Assembly: GCA_047639555.1 (NCBI GenBank)
Contig: JBLIOE010000011.1
Span: forward strand, 1-64,000
DNA: 64,000 nucleotides
Direction of reading: 5' to 3'
Source: JAJRXC01 sp047639555
GTDB lineage: Bacteria > Actinomycetota > Acidimicrobiia > Acidimicrobiales > Aldehydirespiratoraceae
This document shows positions 16,401 to 24,260 of the stretch, one piece after another (positions within the stretch are counted from its first letter, which is position 1; every line of letters starts with the position of its first letter). The notes under the pieces were generated by a model, which was not told the origin of the DNA, did no database searches, and worked only from the letters and a program-made list of their open reading frames with translations. The translations under genes and the position numbers were made by a program.

Positions 16401-17090
16401 GTGAGCAAGGCGCGCGTCCTGGTGGTTGACGATGACGACAACATCTCCTTTCTCGTCGCATCAGCCCTGCGCCTCGCCGGGATCGACGTTGAGGTCGCGG
16501 CAACCGGCCGGGACGGGCTCGATCTAGTCGACAACTTCGCCCCGGACGCGATCGTGCTCGACGTCATGCTTCCCGACATGGATGGCTACGACGTTTTGCA
16601 GCTGCTTCGTGGCCGCAGCCATCTCATGCCTGTGTTGTTTCTGACCGCGCGCGGCGACACCGAGGATCGGGTGCGAGGACTCACGGCGGGTGGCGATGAC
16701 TACATCACCAAGCCTTTCGCTCTCGAGGAGCTCGTGGCGCGCGTCCAGCTTTCACTGCGCCGTGCCGGCGCGGCCGACCTCACCTCCAGCTCCACGCTTG
16801 ACGTGGCCGATCTCGTGCTCGACGACGATGCCCACCGAGTAATGCGATATGGCGAGCCGGTCCACCTCACGCCCACCGAATACAAGCTTTGCCGGTACCT
16901 CTTGAACAACGCTGGTCGTGTCGTCTCGCGAAGCCAGATCCTCGACCATGTGTGGGACTACGACTTCGATGGGCAGTCGGGAATCGTTGAGACGTTCATC
17001 TCTTCACTTCGCAAGAAGGTCGACTACGTCGAGCCGCATCTGATCGAAACCGTGCGCGGTGTCGGCTACACAATCCGTCCGCCGACATGA
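16401..17090 (+). CDS. OmpR/PhoB-family response regulator
   Basis: A 229-residue regulator, counting from GTG 16401. The receiver domain has the acidic pocket DDDD at 10-13, phospho-acceptor D54 in VLDVML, T82 and K104 in YITKPF. The C-terminal winged helix carries HLTPTEYKLCRYLLNN and ETVRGVGYTI, diagnostic of the OmpR class. An in-frame ATG at 16377 would add eight residues that do not belong to the fold, hence the GTG choice. Its stop overlaps the histidine kinase start (ATGA). It is divergent from the lyase/propeller lipoprotein operon over 168 bases, an obvious candidate target. Confidence 0.95.
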   Translation: MSKARVLVVDDDDNISFLVASALRLAGIDVEVAATGRDGLDLVDNFAPDAIVLDVMLPDMDGYDVLQLLRGRSHLMPVLFLTARGDTEDRVRGLTAGGDDYITKPFALEELVARVQLSLRRAGAADLTSSSTLDVADLVLDDDAHRVMRYGEPVHLTPTEYKLCRYLLNNAGRVVSRSQILDHVWDYDFDGQSGIVETFISSLRKKVDYVEPHLIETVRGVGYTIRPPT

Positions 17091-18454
17091 GCCTCCGGCG
17101 CCGCCTTGTCCTCGCCGTCGTTCTCATGACGGTCAGTCTTGTGGTCGGCGTCGCCTACATCGCCCAACGCCAGCAGGCCCTGCGGCTCGACCAGCTCGAT
17201 GACCAACTCGTGGCTGTTGGGGCCAACATCGAACGCGCCGTCGCGGCGTTTGAGGCCAACCCCGACGCTCGCCTCGGGCAGGCCGGGACACCGGCCATCG
17301 GCGAGCTCTATCTCGCCATCGTGGCGCCGAACGCCCCAACCAGGGTGATCGCGAGGCCGGCGTCACAACCCGATCTCGAACCGGTCATCGACGGGGTTGA
17401 CCTCGCCCAGCTGACGGGGCCGGTGACCGTCGACGTGGTTGGCGCCGATGGCGACGCTCGAGCGCTTGCGATCAGCGCCGGCCCTCAACGCTTCGCGGTC
17501 ATGGCGATCTCCACCGCCACTATCGAGGCTGCCAACCGACAGCTCCTTGCCACCGCGGGAGCTGCTCTCGGTTTCGTTCTCGCGTCATTCGCGCTCGTCC
17601 TGTGGTGGGTCGACCGGCTCGGGATCCAACCAATAGTGGCCGTTACCGCGGCCGCCGAAGAGGTAGCCCGGGGAGCCGACGAGCACCGAGTCGTCCACGA
17701 TGCCCCGACCACGGAGGCCGGCCGACTCGGCGCCGCCTTCAACGCGATGCTGGACGCCCGCCAAGCCGCCGAGGCCAGGCAGCACCGCTTTGTTGCCGAT
17801 GCGTCTCACGAACTCCGTTCGCCCATCACGACGCTGCGGGGTTACGCGGCCCTCCATGCAAACGGTGGTCTTGCGACCACAGCGGAGGTCGACGACGCGA
17901 TGCGACGAATCGGCGGCGAGGCCGAGCGAATGGGATCGCTGGTCGACGACCTACTGGTTCTTGCTTCGCTCGACGAGTCGAGGCCACTCGACGCAACCCC
18001 GGTCAACCTGACCGAATTGCTCACCGACATAGCCACCGACGCGCGAGCAACCCAACCCGGCCGCGATGTGCACAGCGACGGCATCGTCTCGCAGCTTGTT
18101 GTCGAGGCCGATCTTCATCGACTCACGCAATGCCTCACCACGATCGTCACCAACACCCTTCGCCACACCCCCGAGACCGCGGTGCTTGCGATCACCGCCG
18201 AACGCGACGGCGAGCGAATCCGGATAGCGATTGCCGACACGGGCCCAGGAATCGATCCGTCGCACCTCGGACACATCTTCGACCGCTTCTACCGCGGCGA
18301 CGCCGGCCGGACCCGATCCGACGGTGGTGCCGGCCTCGGCCTCTCCATCGCCCAAGCGGTCATCCACGCCCATGGCGGCACCATCAGCGCTCAATCGACA
18401 CCCTCCGAAGGCACGACCGTAACCATCGAGCTGCCATCCAGTCCGCTGATCTGA
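17087..18454 (+). CDS. Sensor histidine kinase
   Basis: A 455-residue kinase. TM1 is at about residues 7-25, a periplasmic sensor region covers about 26-150, and TM2 is at about 152-174, followed by a HAMP-like segment. The HisKA box DASHELRSPIT has H241 as the phosphorylated His, and the HATPase_c domain shows NTLRHTPE (N box), ADTGPGID (G1) and GAGLGLSIA (G2). It is complete. It overlaps the response regulator by four bases. The extracytoplasmic domain of about 125 residues has no named motif. It probably signals to the regulator at 16401 in response to a cell-envelope or nutrient cue. Confidence 0.95.
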   Translation: MSLRRRLVLAVVLMTVSLVVGVAYIAQRQQALRLDQLDDQLVAVGANIERAVAAFEANPDARLGQAGTPAIGELYLAIVAPNAPTRVIARPASQPDLEPVIDGVDLAQLTGPVTVDVVGADGDARALAISAGPQRFAVMAISTATIEAANRQLLATAGAALGFVLASFALVLWWVDRLGIQPIVAVTAAAEEVARGADEHRVVHDAPTTEAGRLGAAFNAMLDARQAAEARQHRFVADASHELRSPITTLRGYAALHANGGLATTAEVDDAMRRIGGEAERMGSLVDDLLVLASLDESRPLDATPVNLTELLTDIATDARATQPGRDVHSDGIVSQLVVEADLHRLTQCLTTIVTNTLRHTPETAVLAITAERDGERIRIAIADTGPGIDPSHLGHIFDRFYRGDAGRTRSDGGAGLGLSIAQAVIHAHGGTISAQSTPSEGTTVTIELPSSPLI

Positions 18455-18527
18455 GGCGTTTGCGCTGACGCTGCTACCCCGGCGATACCGCTGAAGGCCC
18501 GGGCGGCGATCACGTCGGTCCGGGTTG

Positions 18528-18839
18528 TCAGCAGTTCGCCATCGCGTCGAGAGCCTCGCAGATCTGTCGTTTGCCGCTGGGGCCGAGCTGCCCCAGCCGC
18601 CGCGTGAGCACCGACTTCGGAACGGCGGCGAGGTTGTCGAACGTGGCGACGCTGTCGTGGTCGATCCCTGCGTCAGTTCCGACGGGGATACAGGTGGGGA
18701 TGTCGCGGACCGTGCTTGTAATAGGTGCAACGATGACGTTGTTGAGGACGGCGATTACCTCATCACGCGAAATAATCAGCACGGGACGCCGTTTCTGGTT
18801 CGGGGTCTCCATCAACCAGAGTTCGGCTTGGGCTACCAC
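18528..18839 (-). CDS. MazF/PemK-type toxin
   Basis: A 103-residue endoribonuclease toxin. KRRPVLIISRDE is the family-defining strand pair carrying the catalytic Arg, VIVAPITSTVRDIPTCIPV is the second conserved block with the catalytic Thr, and SVATFDNLAAVPKSVLTRRLGQL is the third. The family cleaves mRNA or tRNA at short motifs. The GTG start lies inside the end of the antitoxin gene (7-base overlap). It is convergent with the histidine kinase gene. Confidence 0.93.
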   Translation of the reverse strand: MVAQAELWLMETPNQKRRPVLIISRDEVIAVLNNVIVAPITSTVRDIPTCIPVGTDAGIDHDSVATFDNLAAVPKSVLTRRLGQLGPSGKRQICEALDAMANC

Positions 18840-19084
18840 GGCTCTGCTTCGGTCATCGCCATGGCGCTGGCCATGGCGAGTGCGTCATCCTCTGGCGCCG
18901 GCGGGCACTCTTGGTAGGAGTCAGCGATTGCGGCGCCCACTCGCATGCGACGGATGGAGTCCGCGAGATGGTGGACACCCCGCCGGATCACCGCCGACCG
19001 GCTGTCTCCGACGCCCTCGTCGACGAGCTGGTCGATCATAGCGAGATCTTCTGTGGTGAATCTTGTGGGCACCGGGGTCGTCAT
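18833..19084 (-). CDS. Antitoxin of a MazEF-like module (ribbon-helix-helix type)
   Basis: An 83-residue protein. VPTRFTTEDLAMIDQLVDEG, then SRSAVIRRGVHHL, is a ribbon-helix-helix DNA-binding fold, and the acidic C-terminus (CPPAPEDDALAMASAMA) is the toxin-binding tail. Pairing of an RHH antitoxin with a MazF-fold toxin is a common actinobacterial arrangement. A perfect TATAAT box lies seven bases upstream of the start, so the message is probably leaderless, with autoregulation at this promoter. Confidence 0.9.
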   Translation of the reverse strand: MTTPVPTRFTTEDLAMIDQLVDEGVGDSRSAVIRRGVHHLADSIRRMRVGAAIADSYQECPPAPEDDALAMASAMAMTEAEPW

Positions 19085-19091
19085 ACGGTTT

Positions 19092-19097
19092 ATTATA
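19092..19097 (-). promoter_or_regulatory. Consensus -10 box (TATAAT) of the MazEF-like module
   Basis: On the minus strand TATAAT is followed by seven bases and then the antitoxin ATG at 19084. It is the only perfect TATAAT I noticed in a leaderless position in the window. An AT-rich flank with TATACAG/CGTATA could hold the operator. Confidence 0.65.
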
Positions 19098-19223
19098 CAG
19101 GGCGTATATCAGCAGTTCAATGGTCGGAGCCACCGCGCCGGCGCGAAATCCTGTCGCGCGGCCCGTTCTGAACAGGTCCGATTTGGTTGTCAGGTTTGAT
19201 ATCCGTCGTTCAGGCGCAGGGTC

Positions 19224-19229
19224 TACCAT
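19224..19229 (+). promoter_or_regulatory. Putative -10 box (TACCAT), leaderless, histidine phosphatase gene
   Basis: TACCAT then six bases (cggtcg) then the ATG at 19236. The fit to TANNNT and the spacing are the only evidence. Confidence 0.45.
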
Positions 19230-19235
19230 CGGTCG

Positions 19236-19826
19236 ATGACGTTCACCGGCCGCTTGATCCTTGTGCGCCATGGGCAGACCGAGTGGGCCAAGAACGGTAA
19301 GCACACCGGACGAGCCGATATCGAACTCACCGATCAGGGGCGTGGGGAAGCTGTGGCTGCGAGAGCCACTCTGGAGGCTCTAGAGATCGCCGCGGTCTTC
19401 TCCAGTCCCCTCCGGCGCGCCCGCGAAACCGCAGAAATCGTCGGATTGGGGCCCGACATCGTCTTCGACGACAGGCTCCTGGAATGGGACTACGGCTCCG
19501 CGGAAGGGCAGCGAACCGTCGACATGCGAGAGCACATCCACGACTGGTCCGTCTGGACTCACCCCGAGACGACAGCCGAGACCGTTGGCGACGTCGGGAA
19601 CCGCATCGACAGCTTCATCGACGACGCGCTGTCTGGATTGGATGGTGACGTGGCGGTATTTGCTCACGGGCATCTTCTCGCGGTGTTCATCGCTCGATGG
19701 CTTCAGCTCGCGCCGGTGGAGGGTCGACGTTTCAAACTCGACACCGCCACCGTGAGCCTGCTCGACTTCCATCGCCAGGACCGGGTGATTCGCGCGCTGA
19801 ATCATCGATGTGGCGATCGACTGTAG
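19236..19826 (+). CDS. Histidine phosphatase family protein (phosphoglycerate-mutase-like)
   Basis: A 196-residue member of the histidine phosphatase superfamily. The catalytic LVRHGQTEW motif has H12 as the phosphorylated residue, SSPLRRARETAE supplies the second Arg, and AHGHLLAVFIARWL the second His. The length fits small acid phosphatases and alpha-ribazole-phosphatase-like enzymes (CobC, GpmB type) better than true glycolytic mutases. No cobalamin genes are nearby, so the substrate stays open. It is a single gene with its own candidate promoter. Confidence 0.92.
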   Translation: MTFTGRLILVRHGQTEWAKNGKHTGRADIELTDQGRGEAVAARATLEALEIAAVFSSPLRRARETAEIVGLGPDIVFDDRLLEWDYGSAEGQRTVDMREHIHDWSVWTHPETTAETVGDVGNRIDSFIDDALSGLDGDVAVFAHGHLLAVFIARWLQLAPVEGRRFKLDTATVSLLDFHRQDRVIRALNHRCGDRL

Positions 19827-19854
19827 GAGCGGCTTCGGCTCGCTCTGACTAGGA

Positions 19855-20464
19855 CTACGAGAATGTCCACGCGGCGTCGGCCGCAGAGAATATGACGAGG
19901 TCGCCCGCAGCGGCGGCTGACGGGTCGTCCGAGCCGAGCGACGCCTCGGAGAAGCCGGCCATAGCAAACGATCCGAGTCCGTCGATCGTCTCCTCGAGAT
20001 AGGAGAGGTCGAGCATCTCGGCGAGAGGGCTGGCGTGAACGGTCACGGTTACCCCCTCGGCTCGGAATCGCTCGATGACAACCGACGTTGCGGCGAGCAG
20101 TTCGTTGGCGTCAGCGGTGGCCCCGACCAGGCCTTGGTAAGCCGCAGGCACGCAGCATCCCCACGGTTTTGGTCGATTCCTGCCTCGGCGAGCCGCTCGA
20201 AGTCGATGGCGACCACACCCACCTTGATGACATCTTCCGATACGCCGCGGAAGCTGGCCGTGCGGGCGACGTCGGGATCGGGCTCCGGTTCTGAATTGTC
20301 CGGTGCAGACTCGCCGGGCGTCGTGTCGTCGACTCATCGGACTGGTCCGTGGTTTCCGTCGGAGTGCTGTCGGAACACGCCGCCGCAGTGAGGGCGAGCA
20401 CAAATAGAGCAACCAAGCCGCATCGCCGGCTGAAGCGAAACGGCAATGCCCCGGGGCTGCCCAC
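19855..20464 (-). pseudogene. Decayed ABC-type solute-binding lipoprotein (branched-chain type)
   Basis: Three frames read together give a recognisable but broken gene. The N-terminus (from 20464) encodes LVALFVLALTAAACSDSTP, a lipoprotein leader with AAAC. The middle, in another frame at about 20243-20198, reads SEDVIKVGVVAIDFERLAEA, typical of the first strand of branched-chain-amino-acid-type binding proteins. The C-terminal frame reads ATADANELLAATSVVIERFR, then GVTVTVHASPL. The protein would be far shorter than the usual 400 or so residues, so at least two frameshifts and an internal deletion are present. It is unrelated by eye in its details to the intact binding protein at 42233. Confidence 0.65.
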
Positions 20465-20481
20465 CCCTGGGTTGAGCGCGG

Positions 20482-20487
20482 TAGTTT
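20482..20487 (+). promoter_or_regulatory. Putative -10 box (TAGTTT), leaderless, small lipoprotein gene
   Basis: TAGTTT then six bases (ggtgtc) then the ATG at 20494. A weak match, reported because the spacing repeats the pattern seen at better boxes. Confidence 0.35.
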
Positions 20488-20493
20488 GGTGTC

Positions 20494-20880
20494 ATGAGGT
20501 GGTCGACCCTGCCCGCAGCCGGGCTCGCTCTCTTGGCCGTGGGCTGTGGCCGCGGCTACGAGGACGAGAATCGTTCGATCGTCTCAGAGCTGCCTGCTCT
20601 AGAAAAGGTCGTTCTTCTCGATGAAGATCACTACGGCTTCTGCAGCGGCGACTCTTGTCCGTTCGGAAACGACGGGAGCGGTGCTCTGCTCATGTATTCG
20701 GTTGACACCGATGGATACTCCCAAGCCAGTCTCGCCGACGCGTACCGCGTGGGGCTGTCGGGCTGGGACGCGACGATCGAAGAGGGCTGCGCCAACGCCG
20801 ACCCCTCGATCACGACAGGGCACCAAACAGATGAGCGAGATGTGTGCCGTTGTGGGACGGCCAGCTCGTCGGATGTCTAG
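20494..20880 (+). CDS. Small lipoprotein (hypothetical), C-terminus possibly frameshifted
   Basis: A 128-residue protein with leader MRWSTLPAAGLALLAVGC (C18 the lipidated Cys). The body has YGFCSGDSCPFG and later Cys pairs suggesting disulfides. The last 20 residues (TTGHQTDERDVCRCGTASSS) look unlike a folded end. In the next frame the same bases read VPLWDGQLVGCLGL, which is more protein-like, so a recent single-base change near 20815 may have altered the tail. No homologous family recognised. The gene is divergent from the decayed binding-protein gene and lies at the edge of the accessory island. Confidence 0.5.
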   Translation: MRWSTLPAAGLALLAVGCGRGYEDENRSIVSELPALEKVVLLDEDHYGFCSGDSCPFGNDGSGALLMYSVDTDGYSQASLADAYRVGLSGWDATIEEGCANADPSITTGHQTDERDVCRCGTASSSDV

Positions 20881-20964
20881 GACTTGCCGGGCGAGCAGTT
20901 GCTTCGATTGCGCCACTCGGCGTCAGCAAGTTCCCGCGCGCTCCTAAGCGCCCGCAGAACTGAG

Positions 20965-21450
20965 CTACGGCGCGGCGCGCCGCCGTAAGGCTTTCAGGCC
21001 GGCCTCGACGCCTTGTTTCATGAGCTTGTCGTTGTCCTTGGAGATGAAGTCGTGCACCCGACGTTCGAGTAGTCGACGCATGACCGGATTGAAGACGTGG
21101 TAGGTCTCGGCGAAATGCACTCGGGTGCGGCCGTCGCCCAGATCTTCCAGTTCGGTGATCCCGGTGGCCTCGGACCACAGCGGCTTGCCGATTGCGTCGT
21201 AGCGCCATCGATGAGGAGGTTCGAGCTCGGTCAACCACTCCCAGCTCTTCGCCCGTCCTCCCGAGAAGAGATACCGCGGCACTCGGAAATGGCAATGCCG
21301 GACGAGCCCGTTGCCGCCTTCCGCTCCGGGGTGGAGCACTTCGATGCGGACGTCGCCGTGTTCCATCACCTTCGGTTTCGGGCCATGGAACACCTGCCAC
21401 ACCTCGTCGGGGGTGGCGTCTAGCTCGAAGGAGAATTCGTGGCGTTGCAT
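20965..21450 (-). CDS. SRPBCC/START-like lipid-binding protein
   Basis: A 161-residue helix-grip protein. DATPDEVWQVFHGP opens the fold, GNGLVRHCHFRVP and WLTELEPPHRWRYDAIG form strands, and GRTRVHFAETYHV precedes the long C-terminal helix. The family binds hydrophobic ligands or catalyses cyclase/dehydratase steps. The start at 21450 is preferred: it lies one base after the AMP-ligase stop, whereas an in-frame start 13 codons upstream would overlap that gene by 38 bases. It is the last gene of the 24174-20965 operon and probably handles the ligase product or substrate. Confidence 0.85.
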   Translation of the reverse strand: MQRHEFSFELDATPDEVWQVFHGPKPKVMEHGDVRIEVLHPGAEGGNGLVRHCHFRVPRYLFSGGRAKSWEWLTELEPPHRWRYDAIGKPLWSEATGITELEDLGDGRTRVHFAETYHVFNPVMRRLLERRVHDFISKDNDKLMKQGVEAGLKALRRRAAP

Positions 21451-21451
21451 G

Positions 21452-22969
21452 TCAGACGATTCGACTTTCCTGGTTGCCCCAGTACTCATCGCGAAGCCGA
21501 CGCTTGAACAACTTGCCCGAGTCTTCCCGGGGCAGCTGTGTCGTGAAGTCGACCGAGCGGGGGCATTTGTAACGGGTGAGTGACTCTTCGCAGAAGGTGA
21601 GGAGTTCGGCGGCCAGCGTCGGTGTCGCCGCGTCGGGATCTACGAGCTGCACGACCGCCTTGGCCTCTTCGCCAAGATCGTCGTTGGGTACACCGATCAC
21701 GGCCACATCGAGGACGGCCGGATGCCCAATGAGGACGTTCTCCGCTTCCTGCGGATAGATGTTCACCCCGCCCGAGATGATCATGAACGTGCGTCGATCG
21801 GTCAGGTAGAGGTAGCCGTCTTCGTCGACTCGGCCGACATCGCCCATCGTGTACCAACCCTGGGGGCTGCGATTCTCGGCCGTCTTCTCCGGATCGTTGT
21901 GATACTCCATCGCCGCGCCGGGCGTGTCGAACCACACGTTGCCGATCTCGCCCAAGGGCAGTTCTTCGAACTCGTCGTTGCAGATGTGGGTGGTGCAGAA
22001 ACGAGGAAGGCCCACCGAGCCTGGATGGGCGAGCCAATCTTTCGACGTGATCATTGTCGACCCCACGTTCTCGGATCCGGCGTAGAACTCGAGGATAATC
22101 GGACCGATCCAGTCGATCATCTGTCGCTTTACCTCGACCGGACACGGTGCGGCCGCGTGGGTGACCACTCGCAGCGATGAGAGATCGAACGCGTCGCGGG
22201 TTTCGGCCGGGAGCTTCAGCATGCGAACAAACATCGTCGGCACGAACTGCGCCACGTCGACTTGATACCGCTGGATCGTGTCGAGACAAAGCGCCGGATC
22301 CCAGCGTTCCATGATGATGACGGTGCCGCCGTAGCGATGGCAGAGGGCGCCGGTGACGACGGGGGACGTGTGGTAGAGCGGGGCCGGCACGAGGTAGACG
22401 CAGCCATCGGCGAGCCCGAGTGGCCCGCCCGACAACACCATTGGATCGTCGTCGGTCACCGATCGTTCGGGGAGCGGGAAGAGGATTCCCTTGGGCCGCC
22501 CCGTTGTCCCCGATGAGAAGAACATTCCGTGCCCGCACGGTTGCTCGGGTAGCGCGGTGGGCGGATGTTGTTCGAGGGCCGTCTCGTAGGCGAGCCAGTC
22601 GGAGGTGGCGCCGTCCATCATCAACGGGACCTCCACTGTGAAGCCGCCCGTCTTGTCCGTATGGAGACTCGATGTGACGACACTGCGGGCTTCGCAGCTC
22701 TCGACCACAAAGGCGACTTCGTCGGCCGTGAGATGCCAGTTGACGGGGGTGTAGAAGAGACCCGATCGCAGCGCCGCCCAGACGACCTCGAAATAGGCGA
22801 TCCGGTTTTCCAACAGGATGGCAACATGGTCGCCGCGCCGCAGACCGGCGTCGTGCCAGAACCGGGCGAGCTGAGCGGACCGGGCGTCAAGGTCGCCGTA
22901 GGTCAGGGTCTCGCCGGAGCCCGCCATCACGACCGCCGCTCGGTTGGGATCGTGAGCGCCGGGGTACAT
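21452..22969 (-). CDS. Acyl-CoA synthetase (AMP-forming ligase)
   Basis: A 505-residue ANL-superfamily ligase. The P-loop SSGTTGRPKG is at 152-161, the A5 region contains EFYAGSENVG, the A7/A8 hinge is GWYTMGDVGRVDEDGYLYLT with DRR, and the adenylating Lys is at about K486 in PREDSGKLFKRR. It activates a carboxylic acid to its acyl-AMP and then the CoA thioester. It lies between an amidohydrolase (5-base gap upstream) and the SRPBCC protein, so this operon likely activates an acid produced by, or for, the amidohydrolase. Substrate unknown; medium-chain, aryl or alicyclic acids are all possible. Confidence 0.93.
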   Translation of the reverse strand: MYPGAHDPNRAAVVMAGSGETLTYGDLDARSAQLARFWHDAGLRRGDHVAILLENRIAYFEVVWAALRSGLFYTPVNWHLTADEVAFVVESCEARSVVTSSLHTDKTGGFTVEVPLMMDGATSDWLAYETALEQHPPTALPEQPCGHGMFFSSGTTGRPKGILFPLPERSVTDDDPMVLSGGPLGLADGCVYLVPAPLYHTSPVVTGALCHRYGGTVIIMERWDPALCLDTIQRYQVDVAQFVPTMFVRMLKLPAETRDAFDLSSLRVVTHAAAPCPVEVKRQMIDWIGPIILEFYAGSENVGSTMITSKDWLAHPGSVGLPRFCTTHICNDEFEELPLGEIGNVWFDTPGAAMEYHNDPEKTAENRSPQGWYTMGDVGRVDEDGYLYLTDRRTFMIISGGVNIYPQEAENVLIGHPAVLDVAVIGVPNDDLGEEAKAVVQLVDPDAATPTLAAELLTFCEESLTRYKCPRSVDFTTQLPREDSGKLFKRRLRDEYWGNQESRIV

Positions 22970-22974
22970 GGCAG

Positions 22975-24174
22975 CTACCGAGCCGACGATGCGAGGAGTT
23001 CGTACGCGTTGTCGCGCATCACCGCACGCGTTTCTGCTTCAGAGAAGTTCGCGATGTCTTTGACGTAGTCGGTCGGTTCCGGCAGCCCTTCAGCATGCGG
23101 AAAGTCGGAGCCGAAGAGGAGACGTTCGATGCCAAGTTTGTCTCTGAGGAGATCCATGTCGTCCTCGAAGAACGGGGATACCCAAACGTTCTCGCGGAAG
23201 GCGTCGACCGGGTGGCGTTTGAACGCAAACGGCATCTTGCCGTAGCCACTCGCCAGGTTCCGAAGGAGATCCGGCACCCACATGGCGCCGTTCTCAACCG
23301 TGTAGAGCCGAAGGTCAGGAAACCGATCGAGAATGCCGTGGCAGATCATTGCGGCGAGCGTGTCGGAGATCGTCCGATCAGCGAACGCCACCACGGGGAA
23401 GGGGGAGTGGCGGAAGCCTTCGAACTGTCCGCTCGGCGGTTCCCAGATCTTGCCGTATTGGGAGGTGCCGCCGAGACCGGCATGGATTGCGTAGGGCACG
23501 CCGGCTTCCTGCAACCGCGCCCAGATCGGGTCGTAGTCGGGCATGCCCGGCGACTGATAGCCGTGGGCGGTCGGGACCGGGCCGGGCACGGTGACGACCA
23601 TTCGGGCGCCCATCGCGAGCACTCGGTCGAGTTCGGCAATCGCCAGTTCCGGATCGGCCAGCGTGAGAAAGGGGACGGCGTAGATACGTCCGTCGCCGCG
23701 GTCGAATCCCCAGTCCTCATCGAGCCAGCTGTTGAATGCGGTGAAGGCCGCGTGGAGGGCGGGGATGTCGTGCTTCAGCGCCTCCTGCATGCCCACTCCC
23801 TTTGTGGGGAACAGGAGCACGGTCTCCAGCCCTTGTTCGTCCATCAAGGCGAGGCGGGCGTCGCGGTGGCGGTAACCCGGGTGCGCAGAGATGGGAGCCA
23901 GGTCGCCGAACATCTTCCCGAGGTCCATATCGCCGGCCTCGTTCTTCCCCCGGAAATAGTTCTCGAGGCTGCCCGGCGCGGCAACGGGGTCGAAGGTTGG
24001 GTTCGGGATGAACTTGTTGACTCTGCCGCCCACCAGGAAACGACGTTTGCCGTCGATCTCCGCCCACTGCATGCAGCGCTTCTTCATCTTGGGATCGATG
24101 TGGCGAATGAAGGCGTCTTCGGCCTCGTAGTAATGGTTGTCGGCGTCGAACGCGAGAAACGGAAGCTCGGTCAT
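22975..24174 (-). CDS. Metal-dependent amidohydrolase, ACMSD-like (amidohydrolase 2 family)
   Basis: A 399-residue TIM-barrel protein of the ACMSD/gamma-resorcylate decarboxylase family. The first metal motif here is FDADNH (residues 9-14), IHAGLGG carries a barrel His, ICHGILDRFPDLRL a second, and LLFGSDFPHAEG the catalytic Asp. The family performs non-oxidative decarboxylation or hydrolysis. Start 24174 is chosen because a TACTCT box ends six bases upstream. It heads the operon with AMP ligase and SRPBCC protein and is divergent from FadD at 24261. It is a clear paralogue of 51372 (shared ENG.W and GSD.PH.EG blocks). Confidence 0.9.
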   Translation of the reverse strand: MTELPFLAFDADNHYYEAEDAFIRHIDPKMKKRCMQWAEIDGKRRFLVGGRVNKFIPNPTFDPVAAPGSLENYFRGKNEAGDMDLGKMFGDLAPISAHPGYRHRDARLALMDEQGLETVLLFPTKGVGMQEALKHDIPALHAAFTAFNSWLDEDWGFDRGDGRIYAVPFLTLADPELAIAELDRVLAMGARMVVTVPGPVPTAHGYQSPGMPDYDPIWARLQEAGVPYAIHAGLGGTSQYGKIWEPPSGQFEGFRHSPFPVVAFADRTISDTLAAMICHGILDRFPDLRLYTVENGAMWVPDLLRNLASGYGKMPFAFKRHPVDAFRENVWVSPFFEDDMDLLRDKLGIERLLFGSDFPHAEGLPEPTDYVKDIANFSEAETRAVMRDNAYELLASSAR

Positions 24175-24180
24175 GTCGCG

Positions 24181-24186
24181 AGAGTA
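24181..24186 (-). promoter_or_regulatory. Putative -10 box (TACTCT), leaderless, amidohydrolase operon
   Basis: On the minus strand TACTCT, six bases (CGCGAC), then the ATG at 24174. It lies in the 86-base divergent region shared with the FadD operon. Confidence 0.5.
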
Positions 24187-24260
24187 CGCTAGGTTGTGGG
24201 TCGGCGGGAAATGTGCGCCGTGGGTATGTCCGGTCACCACTGAGCGACGAAGATGGCGCC

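Noticed and set aside
23095..24192. 365-codon plus-strand open frame opposite the amidohydrolase
   Set aside because: Antisense shadow of a high-GC gene, with no family motif; the minus-strand reading has the full metal site.
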